The notes beneath the pieces were generated by a model, which saw nothing but the letters and a program-made list of their open reading frames with translations, had not been told where the DNA came from and ran no database searches. A stretch of 21,346 nt of DNA from Flavobacterium psychrophilum (GTDB taxonomy: Bacteria; Bacteroidota; Bacteroidia; Flavobacteriales; Flavobacteriaceae), in the NCBI GenBank assembly GCA_945866505.1, contig CAMBHH010000036.1, forward strand, positions 1 through 21,346. Reading direction: 5' to 3'. A program made the position numbers and the translations under genes. Positions within the stretch are counted from its first letter, which is position 1, and every line of letters starts with the position of its first letter. Positions 8,592 to 17,136 of this stretch are shown piece by piece.

Positions 8592-8690
8592 ATGAAGCAA
8601 ACAAACCCTTCGTCTACGCTCAGGGTGACAGTGAGTTTAGGAATACTTGGACTAAACGAGGATTTTGCGCAGCTGAATGAGGTAATGACT
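8592..8690. repeat. Right flanking direct repeat of the metal cassette, with an insertion
   Basis: Block A (8592-8605) is identical to 255-268, and block B (8637-8690) matches 278-331 at 48 of 54 positions. The blocks are 31 nt apart here and 9 nt apart in the left copy. The extra length is accounted for by a dispersed short repeat at 8606-8631. The copy lies between the metal operon and the GNAT-like gene. Confidence 0.8.
8606..8631. repeat. Dispersed short repeat inserted in the right flanking repeat
   Basis: Reads cccttcgtctacgctcaggg followed by tgacag. It is close to 19701-19725 and 19119-19144. Similar motifs are scattered through many flavobacterial genomes (recalled, not searched). 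Its placement between two blocks that are nearly adjacent in the left copy suggests insertion or replacement. Confidence 0.7.
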
Positions 8691-8706
8691 ATTTTGTTTC
8701 CCAATA

Positions 8707-9423
8707 TTAATCTTCACTTTCCATTAAATAATCTATTTCAATATCTTCAATGACCATTTTAAATGCAGCTATTGAATTACTAATATCACTCAAAGATGGC
8801 GACTTATAATAATCTACTTCTTTTCCAAACGCCATTTCTATTTTTGAATTTAAACGATACGCTTTCATTGCTACGTTTTGAAGTTCTTTTTTAAGATTTT
8901 CAATTTCATTCTTTGATAATCCCTCATATTTGAATTTCAATTTATTATGTGAATTATCAAAATCTTCAAATTTTAAAATAAATTTATTTGCGTCAATTTC
9001 TTCAAAACCGACTGATTTAGCAAGGTTTGAAGAATTAATATAATTTTTTCTACCTATTTCACTTTCATCAATTGATATTATTTGTTCATCTCTTTCTAGG
9101 TTCAGAAAAATATATGGAAGAATTACTTCTTTTAAAGCTTTAGTTAGATACCCTTTTTTACGATGTTTTGGCTTTATTGTCCAATGTAAATCTGTTACCA
9201 TATCAAATACTATCCCAACAAATTCTTCATTATTTTTAATCAAAAAAAAAGTTTTTGGGCGATGCTTATAAAAATTATCATCAATCCAAATATGTGCAAA
9301 ATCAACATTGTCACTTATAGAATACCTGATTATATTTTTAGAATTAGGATTTATATTAAGTTGATTTACTAAACTTAATAATTTAGAATTTCTCATTTTA
9401 AAAGGTACTATTTTATATTGCAA
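8707..9423 (-). CDS. GNAT-like N-acetyltransferase with unknown C-terminal extension
   Basis: A 238-aa protein. Residues about 35-150 look like a GNAT fold: a strand region FFLIKNNEEFVGIVF (59-73), a likely acetyl-CoA loop HRKKGYLTKALKE (87-99, the R/Q-x-x-G-x-G/A type with the second Gly replaced by Leu), and NLAKSVGFEE (133-142), the usual late GNAT motif. The last 80 residues (KYEGLSKNEIENLKKELQN onward) are charged and helical and unlike anything I recognise. It follows hsdR by 62 bp on the same strand and may be the last gene of the restriction operon. It looks more AT-rich than hsdR and hsdM, which hints at separate acquisition. Substrate is unknown. Met10 is an alternative start. Confidence 0.6.
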   Translation of the reverse strand: MQYKIVPFKMRNSKLLSLVNQLNINPNSKNIIRYSISDNVDFAHIWIDDNFYKHRPKTFFLIKNNEEFVGIVFDMVTDLHWTIKPKHRKKGYLTKALKEVILPYIFLNLERDEQIISIDESEIGRKNYINSSNLAKSVGFEEIDANKFILKFEDFDNSHNKLKFKYEGLSKNEIENLKKELQNVAMKAYRLNSKIEMAFGKEVDYYKSPSLSDISNSIAAFKMVIEDIEIDYLMESED

Positions 9424-9485
9424 CTAATTATTGGGTTATTACATCAGACTCTTCTTCATTTTTAAACTACATACTTTTCTAATAA

Positions 9486-11876
9486 CTACGCCGTTCCTCT
9501 TTGGTATAAGTGTTTCTGAAAATCTATAAATAGTTCTCTCACTTTCGATAAATCACCTAATTGTGCTCCTGCATCTTCGAAAGACTGGTATTTGTTGGTA
9601 AGCAAGATTGGCAGTTTCTCCTGGTCCAGTTCTTCGACACCTGTTTCAATGTATTTGCTTAAAACAAATTCTATGAACTCTTTTTGTTTGTCGTTGAGCA
9701 GTACAAAGATGGTCGCTTGTGCTGCTGCCACTCTTTCTTCTCTTGTAATTGGCTTTATATCACTATTGAATACATATTCCAGAACATCAAAAATATCGCT
9801 CTTTTCAGCATCAATAAGGGTTTGAAGTGTGGCTAATTCGTCTTTTCCAAAACCTGCTTCGTCTAATTTCTCCAGTAATGTTTTTCGGGTTAATGGGTTG
9901 CTCCAAAGGGTTCGCAATTCTTCTTCACTTTTGAAAAAATCAGGAAGTGAACCAAATAAGTTTTGCATAAACTCTTCTGATGAAATAGGTGTTCCATCGG
10001 CACTCCAGAATGAAGTGGAAATCATATGTTGGATTTCTCGTTCTTTGCCGTCTTTCAATTTAACCTTTACTTTCTTTTTACAAACACAAGGACTTTGCCC
10101 GCATTTAATACAAGGAGGTGATGGTTCATTTACACAAATACAAGGTTGTTGTCCACAAATTGTGCAAGGCTTAGGTATTGGTTTATCACATCCGCAAGGG
10201 GATTGTCCACAATTCGGACACACTTCTTCTTCAATAGGTTCTCCGTCCCATTCTGGGTCAGCAAAGTGGTGGTATGCATCTACAAAATCGTAAATGGTGA
10301 AAAACTCTTTGCCGTCAAATAATCGGGTTCCTCTACCCACGATTTGTTTAAACTCAATCATTGAATTTACCGGGCGCATCAAAACGATATTTCTAATGTT
10401 TCGAGCATCAACTCCAGTAGAGAGTTTTTGAGAAGTGGTCAGGATGGTTGGAATTGTTTTTTCATTATCCTGAAATTCTCTTAAAAATTGTTCTCCAATT
10501 TCCCCATCATTGGCAGTAACCCGAACACAATAATTTGGGTCTTTGGAAGTCTTGTATTGATTGACTAAATCCCGAACGGCGGCAGCGTGGTCTTGGGTAG
10601 CACAAAATATGATTGCTTTCTCTTTTTGATTGGATTCATCCATATAAATCTTTACCCGTTTTGCTTCTCGTTCTTTTATTTCTATGATTTTATTGAAATC
10701 TTTTTCCTCATAGCGTTTTCCTTCTTCAATTTCCCCTTCAATTATATTATCATCACTGGTGTAGATATAATCATCGAGGGTAGTCTTAATACGTTTTACC
10801 TTAAAAGGTGTCAGGAAACCATCGTTTATGCCTTCTTTGAGAGAATAAATATAAACTGGTTCGCCAAAATATTTATAGGTATCTACATTGTCTTTTCGTT
10901 TTGGTGTAGCCGTTAATCCTAATTGTACCGCAGGAGAAAAATAATCTAAAATACCTCTCCAATTCCCTTCATTGTTGGCTCCACCACGATGACATTCATC
11001 AATGATAATGAAATCAAAATAATCTGGAGGATATGCACCAAAATATGGTACTGGATTTCCCTCGGCATCCGAGCCACTCATAAAGGTTTGAAAGATGGTA
11101 AAGAAAATACTTCCGTTAGTGGGTACACTTCCTTTTTTACTTATTTCTTTTGGGTTAATTCGTACCAAGGCATCTTCCGGAAAAGCAGAAAAAGAGTTGA
11201 ATGCCTGATCCGCTAGTATATTTCTATCTGCTAAAAACAATATTCTAGGTCTGCGACTTCCATCACGTTTTAAGTTCCAACGGGTTTGGAATAATTTCCA
11301 AGCAATTTGAAAAGCAATGGCTGTTTTTCCTGTTCCCGTGGCTAATGTCAATAAAATGCGTTGCTCATTATTAGCCAGTGCTTCCAAGGTGTTTTTTACA
11401 GCAATTTCCTGATAATAGCGCAATTGCCAAGAACCTCCTTTGTCTTCAAAGGGAACGGAAGCGAATTTTTCTCTCCACTCATTTTGAACGGCAAATGTTT
11501 TGTTCCATAATTCATCAGGAGTAAGGTAATTTTCTACCAAACCTTCGGCACCCGTTTTCATACAGATGCTATAAATTTCATTTCCGTTGCTGGAATAGGT
11601 TGTTTCCAGTTTTAATTTTTCGGCATATTGTTTGGCTTGTGCCACGCCTTCACCAACACCTAAATTATCACTTTTAGCTTCCACAACAGCAAGCTTAATC
11701 CCTTTGTAAACCAAAATATAGTCGGCAATTGTTTTCTTGCCTCTTGTACCTCCAGTTTGTATTTTACCTGCGGTAATGTTGTATTCCCTAAGGATTTTAG
11801 ATCCTTCAATAACACCCCAACCACACGCTTTTAGCTTTGGGTCTATTAATTCTGCTCTTGTTTCGGCTTCATTCAT
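9486..11876 (-). CDS. hsdR: Type I restriction enzyme, R subunit (HsdR)
   Basis: The motor and nuclease subunit of a type I restriction system, 796 aa, of the shorter EcoAI-like form. The N-terminal nuclease region shows Asp52 and the ExK-type EAK at 66-68. The superfamily 2 helicase follows: Walker A ATGTGKT 179-185, DECH 293-296, TAT 322-324 and QIVGRGTR 511-518. The HsdM/HsdS-contacting C-terminal region spans about 610-790. Between helicase and C-terminal region lie three Cys-rich units at 553-563, 571-581 and 589-599, each CxxCGQxPCxC and exactly 18 residues apart, 12 cysteines in all, probably binding metal. The KAP gene upstream is 187 bp away, so hsdR may have its own promoter. Length and motifs look intact. 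Confidence 0.95.
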   Translation of the reverse strand: MNEAETRAELIDPKLKACGWGVIEGSKILREYNITAGKIQTGGTRGKKTIADYILVYKGIKLAVVEAKSDNLGVGEGVAQAKQYAEKLKLETTYSSNGNEIYSICMKTGAEGLVENYLTPDELWNKTFAVQNEWREKFASVPFEDKGGSWQLRYYQEIAVKNTLEALANNEQRILLTLATGTGKTAIAFQIAWKLFQTRWNLKRDGSRRPRILFLADRNILADQAFNSFSAFPEDALVRINPKEISKKGSVPTNGSIFFTIFQTFMSGSDAEGNPVPYFGAYPPDYFDFIIIDECHRGGANNEGNWRGILDYFSPAVQLGLTATPKRKDNVDTYKYFGEPVYIYSLKEGINDGFLTPFKVKRIKTTLDDYIYTSDDNIIEGEIEEGKRYEEKDFNKIIEIKEREAKRVKIYMDESNQKEKAIIFCATQDHAAAVRDLVNQYKTSKDPNYCVRVTANDGEIGEQFLREFQDNEKTIPTILTTSQKLSTGVDARNIRNIVLMRPVNSMIEFKQIVGRGTRLFDGKEFFTIYDFVDAYHHFADPEWDGEPIEEEVCPNCGQSPCGCDKPIPKPCTICGQQPCICVNEPSPPCIKCGQSPCVCKKKVKVKLKDGKEREIQHMISTSFWSADGTPISSEEFMQNLFGSLPDFFKSEEELRTLWSNPLTRKTLLEKLDEAGFGKDELATLQTLIDAEKSDIFDVLEYVFNSDIKPITREERVAAAQATIFVLLNDKQKEFIEFVLSKYIETGVEELDQEKLPILLTNKYQSFEDAGAQLGDLSKVRELFIDFQKHLYQRGTA

Positions 11877-12063
11877 AATTAATATATATTATTGAAATTC
11901 AGAGTTTTATTGTTTTTATATGAATTTTTCATAAAGCATTTATTCTTTTTCTAACAGTTTTTGCTCAATATAATTTGTGTTTACAACTTGTTATATAAAG
12001 AATTATTCCGTTTTATTATTTTAGAAAATATATTTGAATTAAAGAAAATACTCTTTACTTTTT
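11877..12063. other. AT-rich spacer between KAP gene and hsdR
   Basis: A 187-bp spacer, very AT-rich, in an operon where other gaps are mostly under 12 bp. It contains a short palindrome, tatgaa-ttt-ttcata, at 11919-11933. I find no clear Bacteroidota promoter consensus, but the length suggests a separate promoter for hsdR. Confidence 0.4.
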
Positions 12064-13476
12064 TTAAAATTTAATAGCTTCTGTTAAATCAATTTTCTTT
12101 AGCAAATACCCAATATCCAAATCACCACCGTTATATCTTCTTGAAATATTTTCAAGGACACTTAAAAACTCTGAATGCTCAGGGGTTTTATCTGTTAATG
12201 AAGTGATTAGTAATTTATTTTTTTCATTAATATCCGCTTTATCATAAAGCTTATTTTTATTGTAATATGTTGAATTATAGTTATTGTAATAATGAACTAA
12301 ATAGGCTTCTAGAAATATTAATTCTCTTCCATCTTCATCAGTAATCTTGAATTTTATGATATTAAAGAATTCTTCCTGTAATTCTTTAATGCTCAATTCC
12401 TTTAGTCTAATCTTGTCGTATAAATCATTGTCAATAATTTTAATATAAATCATCAAAAGAAATACACTTGGAAACACATAATTATTTTCCGGAAATGATC
12501 TTAAAACTAAACGAGCGTGAGCAAATATTTTTTCCTGTTGGCGTAATGAAATGGTTGAATTTTTAAATAGAATTTTTGAGATTTTAATAAATTCTGTACC
12601 GTCATAATTTAACTCTTGATGTTTCCTTCTGAAATCAGATTTAAAAAACTCGTCAAACCCAAAGTAATTATACAGATAATTACAATACTTTTCTGCTTCA
12701 GGTTCCGGAATGGAATATTCCACATCAATAAAACGTCTTAAATATTCCTCGGAATCAATCTGTTCGCTACCATAAACACCACGAACAGCATTACCCAATT
12801 GTTCTTTGTCTATAGATAACACAAAAACAATATTAGGCACTGAAAAGAAATGTTTGATTTGTTCCAGGATAGCCACTGCATAATCAGGACGGCAACGGTC
12901 TAATTCATCTACTATAAAAATTAAGGGTTTACCGTTATTGGTATCTGCAATAAATTTTGAAAGACTTTTTCTGAATTCAGCAATACCTTTCTTCTTTTCG
13001 GCATATTCATTGACCTCGTTTTCAAAAATATCGGTTACGCCTTTCGTAATATTTTCAATTGCTTCTGTAATTCCTTTTGTGCCGATATATCTGTCCGCAA
13101 TTGCTTTAGCAACCATTGGCAGAATATGTTTTGATAAAACCGCTGCATTTTTTAATACGGTTTTGAATTCCGGTTCTGTTGTCTTCTTGGTCAATGTTTT
13201 TAATTCTCCCATCAAAGCGGTCAAGGGATTGTTTTCAAAGTCATTTTCCCAAGCATTGAAGTAAACCGTTTGGTATTCTTTGTCTTTTAAATCCTGTTCC
13301 CACATTTTTACAAAAGTGGTTTTTCCTGTTCCCCATTTGTTATTGATTGCCAAAACAAAACCATCTGCATAGGTATTGACAATAGAAGTTAACACATTAG
13401 CATACTTTTGCCTGTCTAATTGACAATTGGCAAAAGGGCTTCCTGCAACAATATCTATTTCTTTGTGTCTTATCAT
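12064..13476 (-). CDS. KAP-family P-loop NTPase
   Basis: A 470-aa ATPase of the KAP group. Walker A is NKWGTGKT (about 46-53) and Walker B is IFIVDELDRCRP (186-197), the typical KAP signature with Arg/Cys after the acidic pair. KAP proteins often have membrane helices between the two motifs. Here the same span (about 108-150) has a weakly hydrophobic, helical stretch but no clear transmembrane segment. The C-terminal half is helical and charged and I do not recognise it. The start codon overlaps the hsdS stop as ATGA (13473-13476), so the two are translationally coupled. That ties the protein to the restriction system, although KAP NTPases are not a standard subunit. A defence or regulatory role is inferred only from context. 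Confidence 0.85.
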   Translation of the reverse strand: MIRHKEIDIVAGSPFANCQLDRQKYANVLTSIVNTYADGFVLAINNKWGTGKTTFVKMWEQDLKDKEYQTVYFNAWENDFENNPLTALMGELKTLTKKTTEPEFKTVLKNAAVLSKHILPMVAKAIADRYIGTKGITEAIENITKGVTDIFENEVNEYAEKKKGIAEFRKSLSKFIADTNNGKPLIFIVDELDRCRPDYAVAILEQIKHFFSVPNIVFVLSIDKEQLGNAVRGVYGSEQIDSEEYLRRFIDVEYSIPEPEAEKYCNYLYNYFGFDEFFKSDFRRKHQELNYDGTEFIKISKILFKNSTISLRQQEKIFAHARLVLRSFPENNYVFPSVFLLMIYIKIIDNDLYDKIRLKELSIKELQEEFFNIIKFKITDEDGRELIFLEAYLVHYYNNYNSTYYNKNKLYDKADINEKNKLLITSLTDKTPEHSEFLSVLENISRRYNGGDLDIGYLLKKIDLTEAIKF

Positions 13477-14639
13477 ACCGTTACTAATTTTTCCTTTAAT
13501 TCTCCAGCAAACGCCTTTTGCAACACACTCTTTTTCAATTCCTCTAAATCATTTAGCTTCTGTTGGTAAATAGCTTCTAATTTTTTTGTTTCAGTTGAAA
13601 AGGCATCAATTTTTTGAACAATGGCTTGTTGTTGTTTTATAGAGTGAATTGGAATTAATAATGCCGCAAGTGAACCTTGATTTAAACTTTTTATACCAAC
13701 TCCATTTCCTCCATCAACAAGTATTTTTCTTGTTTTTGCAATCTTTAAAAAATTACACAGATAAATCGGGTCAATATTTTTAGTGTTTAATCTTATTCTA
13801 ATTGTAAAACCAGAATGAGAAACTTTCCCAACTACTTCACTTGCCAAAAGAGTTCTACCAATTAATTGAGGATTTCCATTAGATCGAACAGCCAAAATAT
13901 CTCCTTTATTTAATAAGTCTATATCATTTAATTTACCGTCTAAAGTCACTGTTTCTAGAGTTTCAAATGGAACCCAAAAACTATTCTGAAAATCTTTTAC
14001 TCCGACAATATTAATTTTTTCACCTTTACTGCTCTTTGTAAAATTCATTCCATTTCTAAAAGTTGCTATTTCCCCCAAGGTTTTCTCTTCCCAGCCTTCT
14101 CCTTTAGTCTCAAACACATTTTGCAAATAACTTTCAAAAAGCTCCTTGGCGTTTTTGAGGTTTTGTTGAGAATTAGCTTTTGCTTTTGCTATGGCAGCAA
14201 AGGCTTCATTTAAGATGGCTACTATTCTTTGTTGTTCTGTTAGTGATTTAGGAAAAGAAATCAAAACAGGCGAAAGTGATTGCCTTGTAATTTGAGGCTG
14301 TGCTGCACCAGTTATTGTTTTTGAAATATCTATTCCTCCACGAAAAAAGTATTCAATGAATTTTAGATTCAATGAATCATCAATCGATCTAACAACCATT
14401 GCATTTCCATTTATCCAAGATTTTGGTTCTGAAATATTAACTGAACCACAAGTTGCACCTCTGCAAGTTATAAGTAGTTGTGGCTCTTCGTGATTGTATT
14501 TATTGTATTTGCCAATTATACCATTTGCACCAAAAACAGGATATTCGCCATCATCAATCATTTCTTTTGATGAAATAGTTTTGGGTTGATATAATTCACA
14601 AACATCCCCCAACTTTTTTATTTCCCAACCTTGTTTCAT
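13473..14639 (-). CDS. hsdS: Type I restriction-modification specificity subunit (HsdS)
   Basis: The DNA-recognition subunit, 388 aa, in the classic two-half layout. The first target-recognition domain covers about 1-130 (ending QPQITRQSLSPVLISFP), followed by a conserved helix about 134-176 (EQQRIVAILNEAFAAI...). The second recognition domain is about 182-330, followed by the second helix about 335-380 (QQQAIVQKIDAF...LEELKKSVLQKAFAGEL). The two halves would read the two parts of a bipartite site and the helices set the spacer. The gene begins 8 bp after the dinD-like gene and overlaps the KAP NTPase gene by 4 bp. The recognition sequence cannot be predicted by eye. Confidence 0.95.
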   Translation of the reverse strand: MKQGWEIKKLGDVCELYQPKTISSKEMIDDGEYPVFGANGIIGKYNKYNHEEPQLLITCRGATCGSVNISEPKSWINGNAMVVRSIDDSLNLKFIEYFFRGGIDISKTITGAAQPQITRQSLSPVLISFPKSLTEQQRIVAILNEAFAAIAKAKANSQQNLKNAKELFESYLQNVFETKGEGWEEKTLGEIATFRNGMNFTKSSKGEKINIVGVKDFQNSFWVPFETLETVTLDGKLNDIDLLNKGDILAVRSNGNPQLIGRTLLASEVVGKVSHSGFTIRIRLNTKNIDPIYLCNFLKIAKTRKILVDGGNGVGIKSLNQGSLAALLIPIHSIKQQQAIVQKIDAFSTETKKLEAIYQQKLNDLEELKKSVLQKAFAGELKEKLVTV

Positions 14640-14647
14640 ATTAGTTA

Positions 14648-15496
14648 TTATTTTTTTTTAGGCGGGTTTAATTTTTTATTTTCAATTGCTTTATCGGCAG
14701 CTTTTACTCTACGTTCCAATTTTTTAATGTCTTCTTCGGCAGGCAATTGTTCTGGCTTAATGCCGCTCTTACCTAATAAAGCTCTTATGTCTTTATTGTT
14801 TTTTATGTGTTCGTTTGTTATTTTGGTTTCCCCTTTCAGGTTGTTTTTTTGTACGTTAAAGTTCGTGATTTCGGTAGCTAATTGTTTTGCCGTGATTGTA
14901 ATTGTGGGTAGAAAATCGGCTAAAGGTCTGTTTTCGGCAATATTTAGTTTGCGTTTCATCGCACTGGTATTATACCCTCCAAATAAAGCCCAATCGCCTT
15001 TGCTGCGTATGATGGCAAATCCTTTATTGTCAACGCCTCTTTCGTAAATATTTTTAGAGAGTTCTGTTTCGGTTGCTGCTAGTTTTTCTCTTGCTTGCAG
15101 GCGTTCCATAAGCTTTATTCGCTCTTCGAGCAATTCTTGCTTACGGGTTTGTATGGCAAAGTAACTTTGTGCAAAGGCAATCTGTTCTTTCTTAGGGTCG
15201 CCATTTTGAGCAATCAGGTAACAGGCATAACGGGTAAGCATAATATCTTCTACTTCTCGTTGTCCTCCTTTGCCTAATTCTATCATTTTGGTGACGTCAA
15301 CGAAATGATCCAAAACCGCTTCGCCAGTGGTTTTACAACTTTCTTTGGCTTTTTCAATTGCGTTTAAAAAATTACGCCAATCGGCATAACCCAACAATTG
15401 TTGCAATTCACGAGCCAGCCAATATTCTACTCCATCTTGCTCATAAGCATATTCTTCAAATGTTTTGTTTAATTTAGTTATAGTCGCTTTTTCCAT
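14648..15496 (-). CDS. dinD: DinD-like DNA damage-inducible protein D family
   Basis: A 282-aa protein close in length to E. coli DinD (about 274 aa). The N-terminal part is BRO-N-like ([19 protein letters not shown], 25-43), followed by [21 protein letters not shown] (90-110) and [19 protein letters not shown] (158-176), all as in the family. The C-terminus is Lys-rich (PPKKK). E. coli DinD is reported to inhibit RecA activities; whether this homologue does so is unknown. It lies between hsdM (9 bp away) and hsdS (8 bp away). DinD-like genes inside type I systems recur in bacteria, which suggests a partnership in defence or in coping with restriction damage. A poly-T tract (14649-14658) encodes its C-terminus, but the length is normal so I see no frameshift. 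Confidence 0.88.
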   Translation of the reverse strand: MEKATITKLNKTFEEYAYEQDGVEYWLARELQQLLGYADWRNFLNAIEKAKESCKTTGEAVLDHFVDVTKMIELGKGGQREVEDIMLTRYACYLIAQNGDPKKEQIAFAQSYFAIQTRKQELLEERIKLMERLQAREKLAATETELSKNIYERGVDNKGFAIIRSKGDWALFGGYNTSAMKRKLNIAENRPLADFLPTITITAKQLATEITNFNVQKNNLKGETKITNEHIKNNKDIRALLGKSGIKPEQLPAEEDIKKLERRVKAADKAIENKKLNPPKKK

Positions 15497-15505
15497 CGTA
15501 ATAAA

Positions 15506-16960
15506 TTATATCAGTTCCAAAATTGAGTTTATAATCATAGCACTTTCTTCATCCAAGGCTTTTATTTCGTCTAAAATTTCAGAAGGTTTTCGTAAAGCCG
15601 CTTCTTCTTTTTTATTTGGATTTTTGGCACTTAGGTCAAAAGTGGTTGGGTCAATGTCTTTTATATCAACAGACCAAGAGTTTTCGCTTTCTGCTTTTGT
15701 TTTTTGCAGTTTTACAAAATCGGCTAAATCTTTTTCGTTTAGTGCATTGGTTTTACCTAAGTTTCTGTCTAGGTTCAATTGATAAAACCAGACCTTTTTA
15801 GTAGCACTTCCTTTTTCAAAAAACAAGACTACCGTTTTTACTCCTGCACCCGTAAAGGTACCGCCCGGCAAATCTAAAACTGTATGCAGGTTGCAGTTTT
15901 CTAACAATAACTTTCTCAAACTTATAGAGGCATTGTCAGTATTACTCAAAAAAGTGTTTTTTATTACGACACCCGCTTTGCCACCCGCTTTCAATATCTT
16001 CACGAAATGCTGCATAAATAATGAAGCCGTTTCTCCTGTTTTTATTGGGAAGTTTTGTTGTACTTCGGCACGTTCTTTTCCGCCAAAAGGAGGATTAGCC
16101 AGTACAATGTCGTAACGGTCTTTTTCCTGAATATCGGCAATGTTTTCGGCAAGTGTATTGGTATGTAAAATATTTGGTGCTTCTATGCCGTGAAAAATCA
16201 TATTCATCGTCCCAATGATATAGGCTAATGATTTTTTCTCTTTGCCGTAAAAGGTTTTTTTCTGTAAGGTTTCGGTATCTTTAGTCGTCAGGTTTTTACT
16301 GTGTTTCAAAAACTCAAAGGCTTCACACAAGAATCCTGCTGAACCTACAGCACCGTCATAAATGGTATTGCCAATTTCTGGAGCTACCACTTTTACTATA
16401 GTAGAAATCAGAGGGCGAGGCGTGTAATATTCACCACCATTGCGCCCAGCATTTCCCATATTTTGTATTTTAGATTCATACAAATGGCTCATTTCGTGTT
16501 TTTCGGCGTGGGTACGGAAACGCAATTGGTCAATATGGTTGATTACTTCCCGCAGGTTATAACCACTTTGGATTCTGTTTTTAAGTTCCGAGAAAATCTC
16601 GCCTACTTTATATTCAATGGTGTCGGCACTGTCAGCTGATGCTTTGAATTTTTTGAGATATGGAAATAATTTAATGTTAACAAAATCAGCAAGATCGTCT
16701 CCTGTCAAAGCTTTATGATGGTCTAATTTGCCTTCGTTGTCTTTTGGGGTAGCCCAAACACTCCATTGGAATTCTGAATCAATGATATTTGTATATGTTT
16801 TGCCTGAGAGAAGAGCTGCTGTTTCTTTGTCCTTTTCTAAATCGTCGAGGTATTTTAAGAACAATACCCAAGAGGTTTGCTCTACATAATCTAATTCGCT
16901 ACCGCAACCAGCATCTTTGTGCAGGATGTCGTCTATATTCTTGAAGGTTTGTTGAAACAT
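15506..16960 (-). CDS. hsdM: Type I restriction-modification DNA methyltransferase (HsdM)
   Basis: The N6-adenine methyltransferase subunit, 484 aa. The N-terminal HsdM helical domain (MFQQTFKNIDDILHKD...ELDYVEQTSWVLFLKYLDD) is present, then the AdoMet-binding motif YDGAVGSAGF (201-210) and the catalytic NPPF (289-292). Motif I departs from the frequent DPACGTGGF form but keeps the Asp and the Gly-x-x-Gly spacing. GGEYYTPRPLISTIV (175-189) is the usual segment just ahead of it. This is the first gene of the operon; the 620-bp region upstream should carry the promoter, but I cannot pick out a convincing one. Confidence 0.95.
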   Translation of the reverse strand: MFQQTFKNIDDILHKDAGCGSELDYVEQTSWVLFLKYLDDLEKDKETAALLSGKTYTNIIDSEFQWSVWATPKDNEGKLDHHKALTGDDLADFVNIKLFPYLKKFKASADSADTIEYKVGEIFSELKNRIQSGYNLREVINHIDQLRFRTHAEKHEMSHLYESKIQNMGNAGRNGGEYYTPRPLISTIVKVVAPEIGNTIYDGAVGSAGFLCEAFEFLKHSKNLTTKDTETLQKKTFYGKEKKSLAYIIGTMNMIFHGIEAPNILHTNTLAENIADIQEKDRYDIVLANPPFGGKERAEVQQNFPIKTGETASLFMQHFVKILKAGGKAGVVIKNTFLSNTDNASISLRKLLLENCNLHTVLDLPGGTFTGAGVKTVVLFFEKGSATKKVWFYQLNLDRNLGKTNALNEKDLADFVKLQKTKAESENSWSVDIKDIDPTTFDLSAKNPNKKEEAALRKPSEILDEIKALDEESAMIINSILELI

Positions 16961-17107
16961 TATATTTTGATGTATTTTATTTTTTTAAAGGTTACTTTAC
17001 TTTTTTTTGATTTAAAATTGTACGTTGTTCTTGCCCCAAAATCCCTGACTCTTTATCTACTTCAGATAATTGCTATTTGGGAGTAATTTTACTTCTTGGC
17101 TTTATTT

Positions 17108-17136
17108 CAATTGTGTCTACACTGTCGACACAATTG
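17108..17136. promoter_or_regulatory. Perfect 10-9-10 inverted repeat upstream of hsdM
   Basis: caattgtgtc at 17108-17117 is the exact reverse complement of gacacaattg at 17127-17136; the 9-nt centre is tacactgtc. It lies about 150 bp upstream of hsdM, has no T-run, and so looks more like a protein-binding site (operator or recombination site) than a terminator. Confidence 0.5.

Noticed and set aside
9829..10293. A 154-codon open frame on the plus strand with a regular Gln/Gly/Cys/Pro pattern
   Set aside because: It is the antisense image of the HsdR Cys repeats; its regularity comes from the 54-bp period of the real gene.
14649..14658. Poly-T tract at the 3' end of the dinD-like gene as a possible frameshift
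   Set aside because: The protein has the normal family length and simply ends in a Lys run, so nothing suggests a broken gene.
14631..15047. A 138-codon plus-strand open frame opposite the dinD-like gene
   Set aside because: The minus-strand frame encodes a recognisable full-length family member; this one has no known motif.
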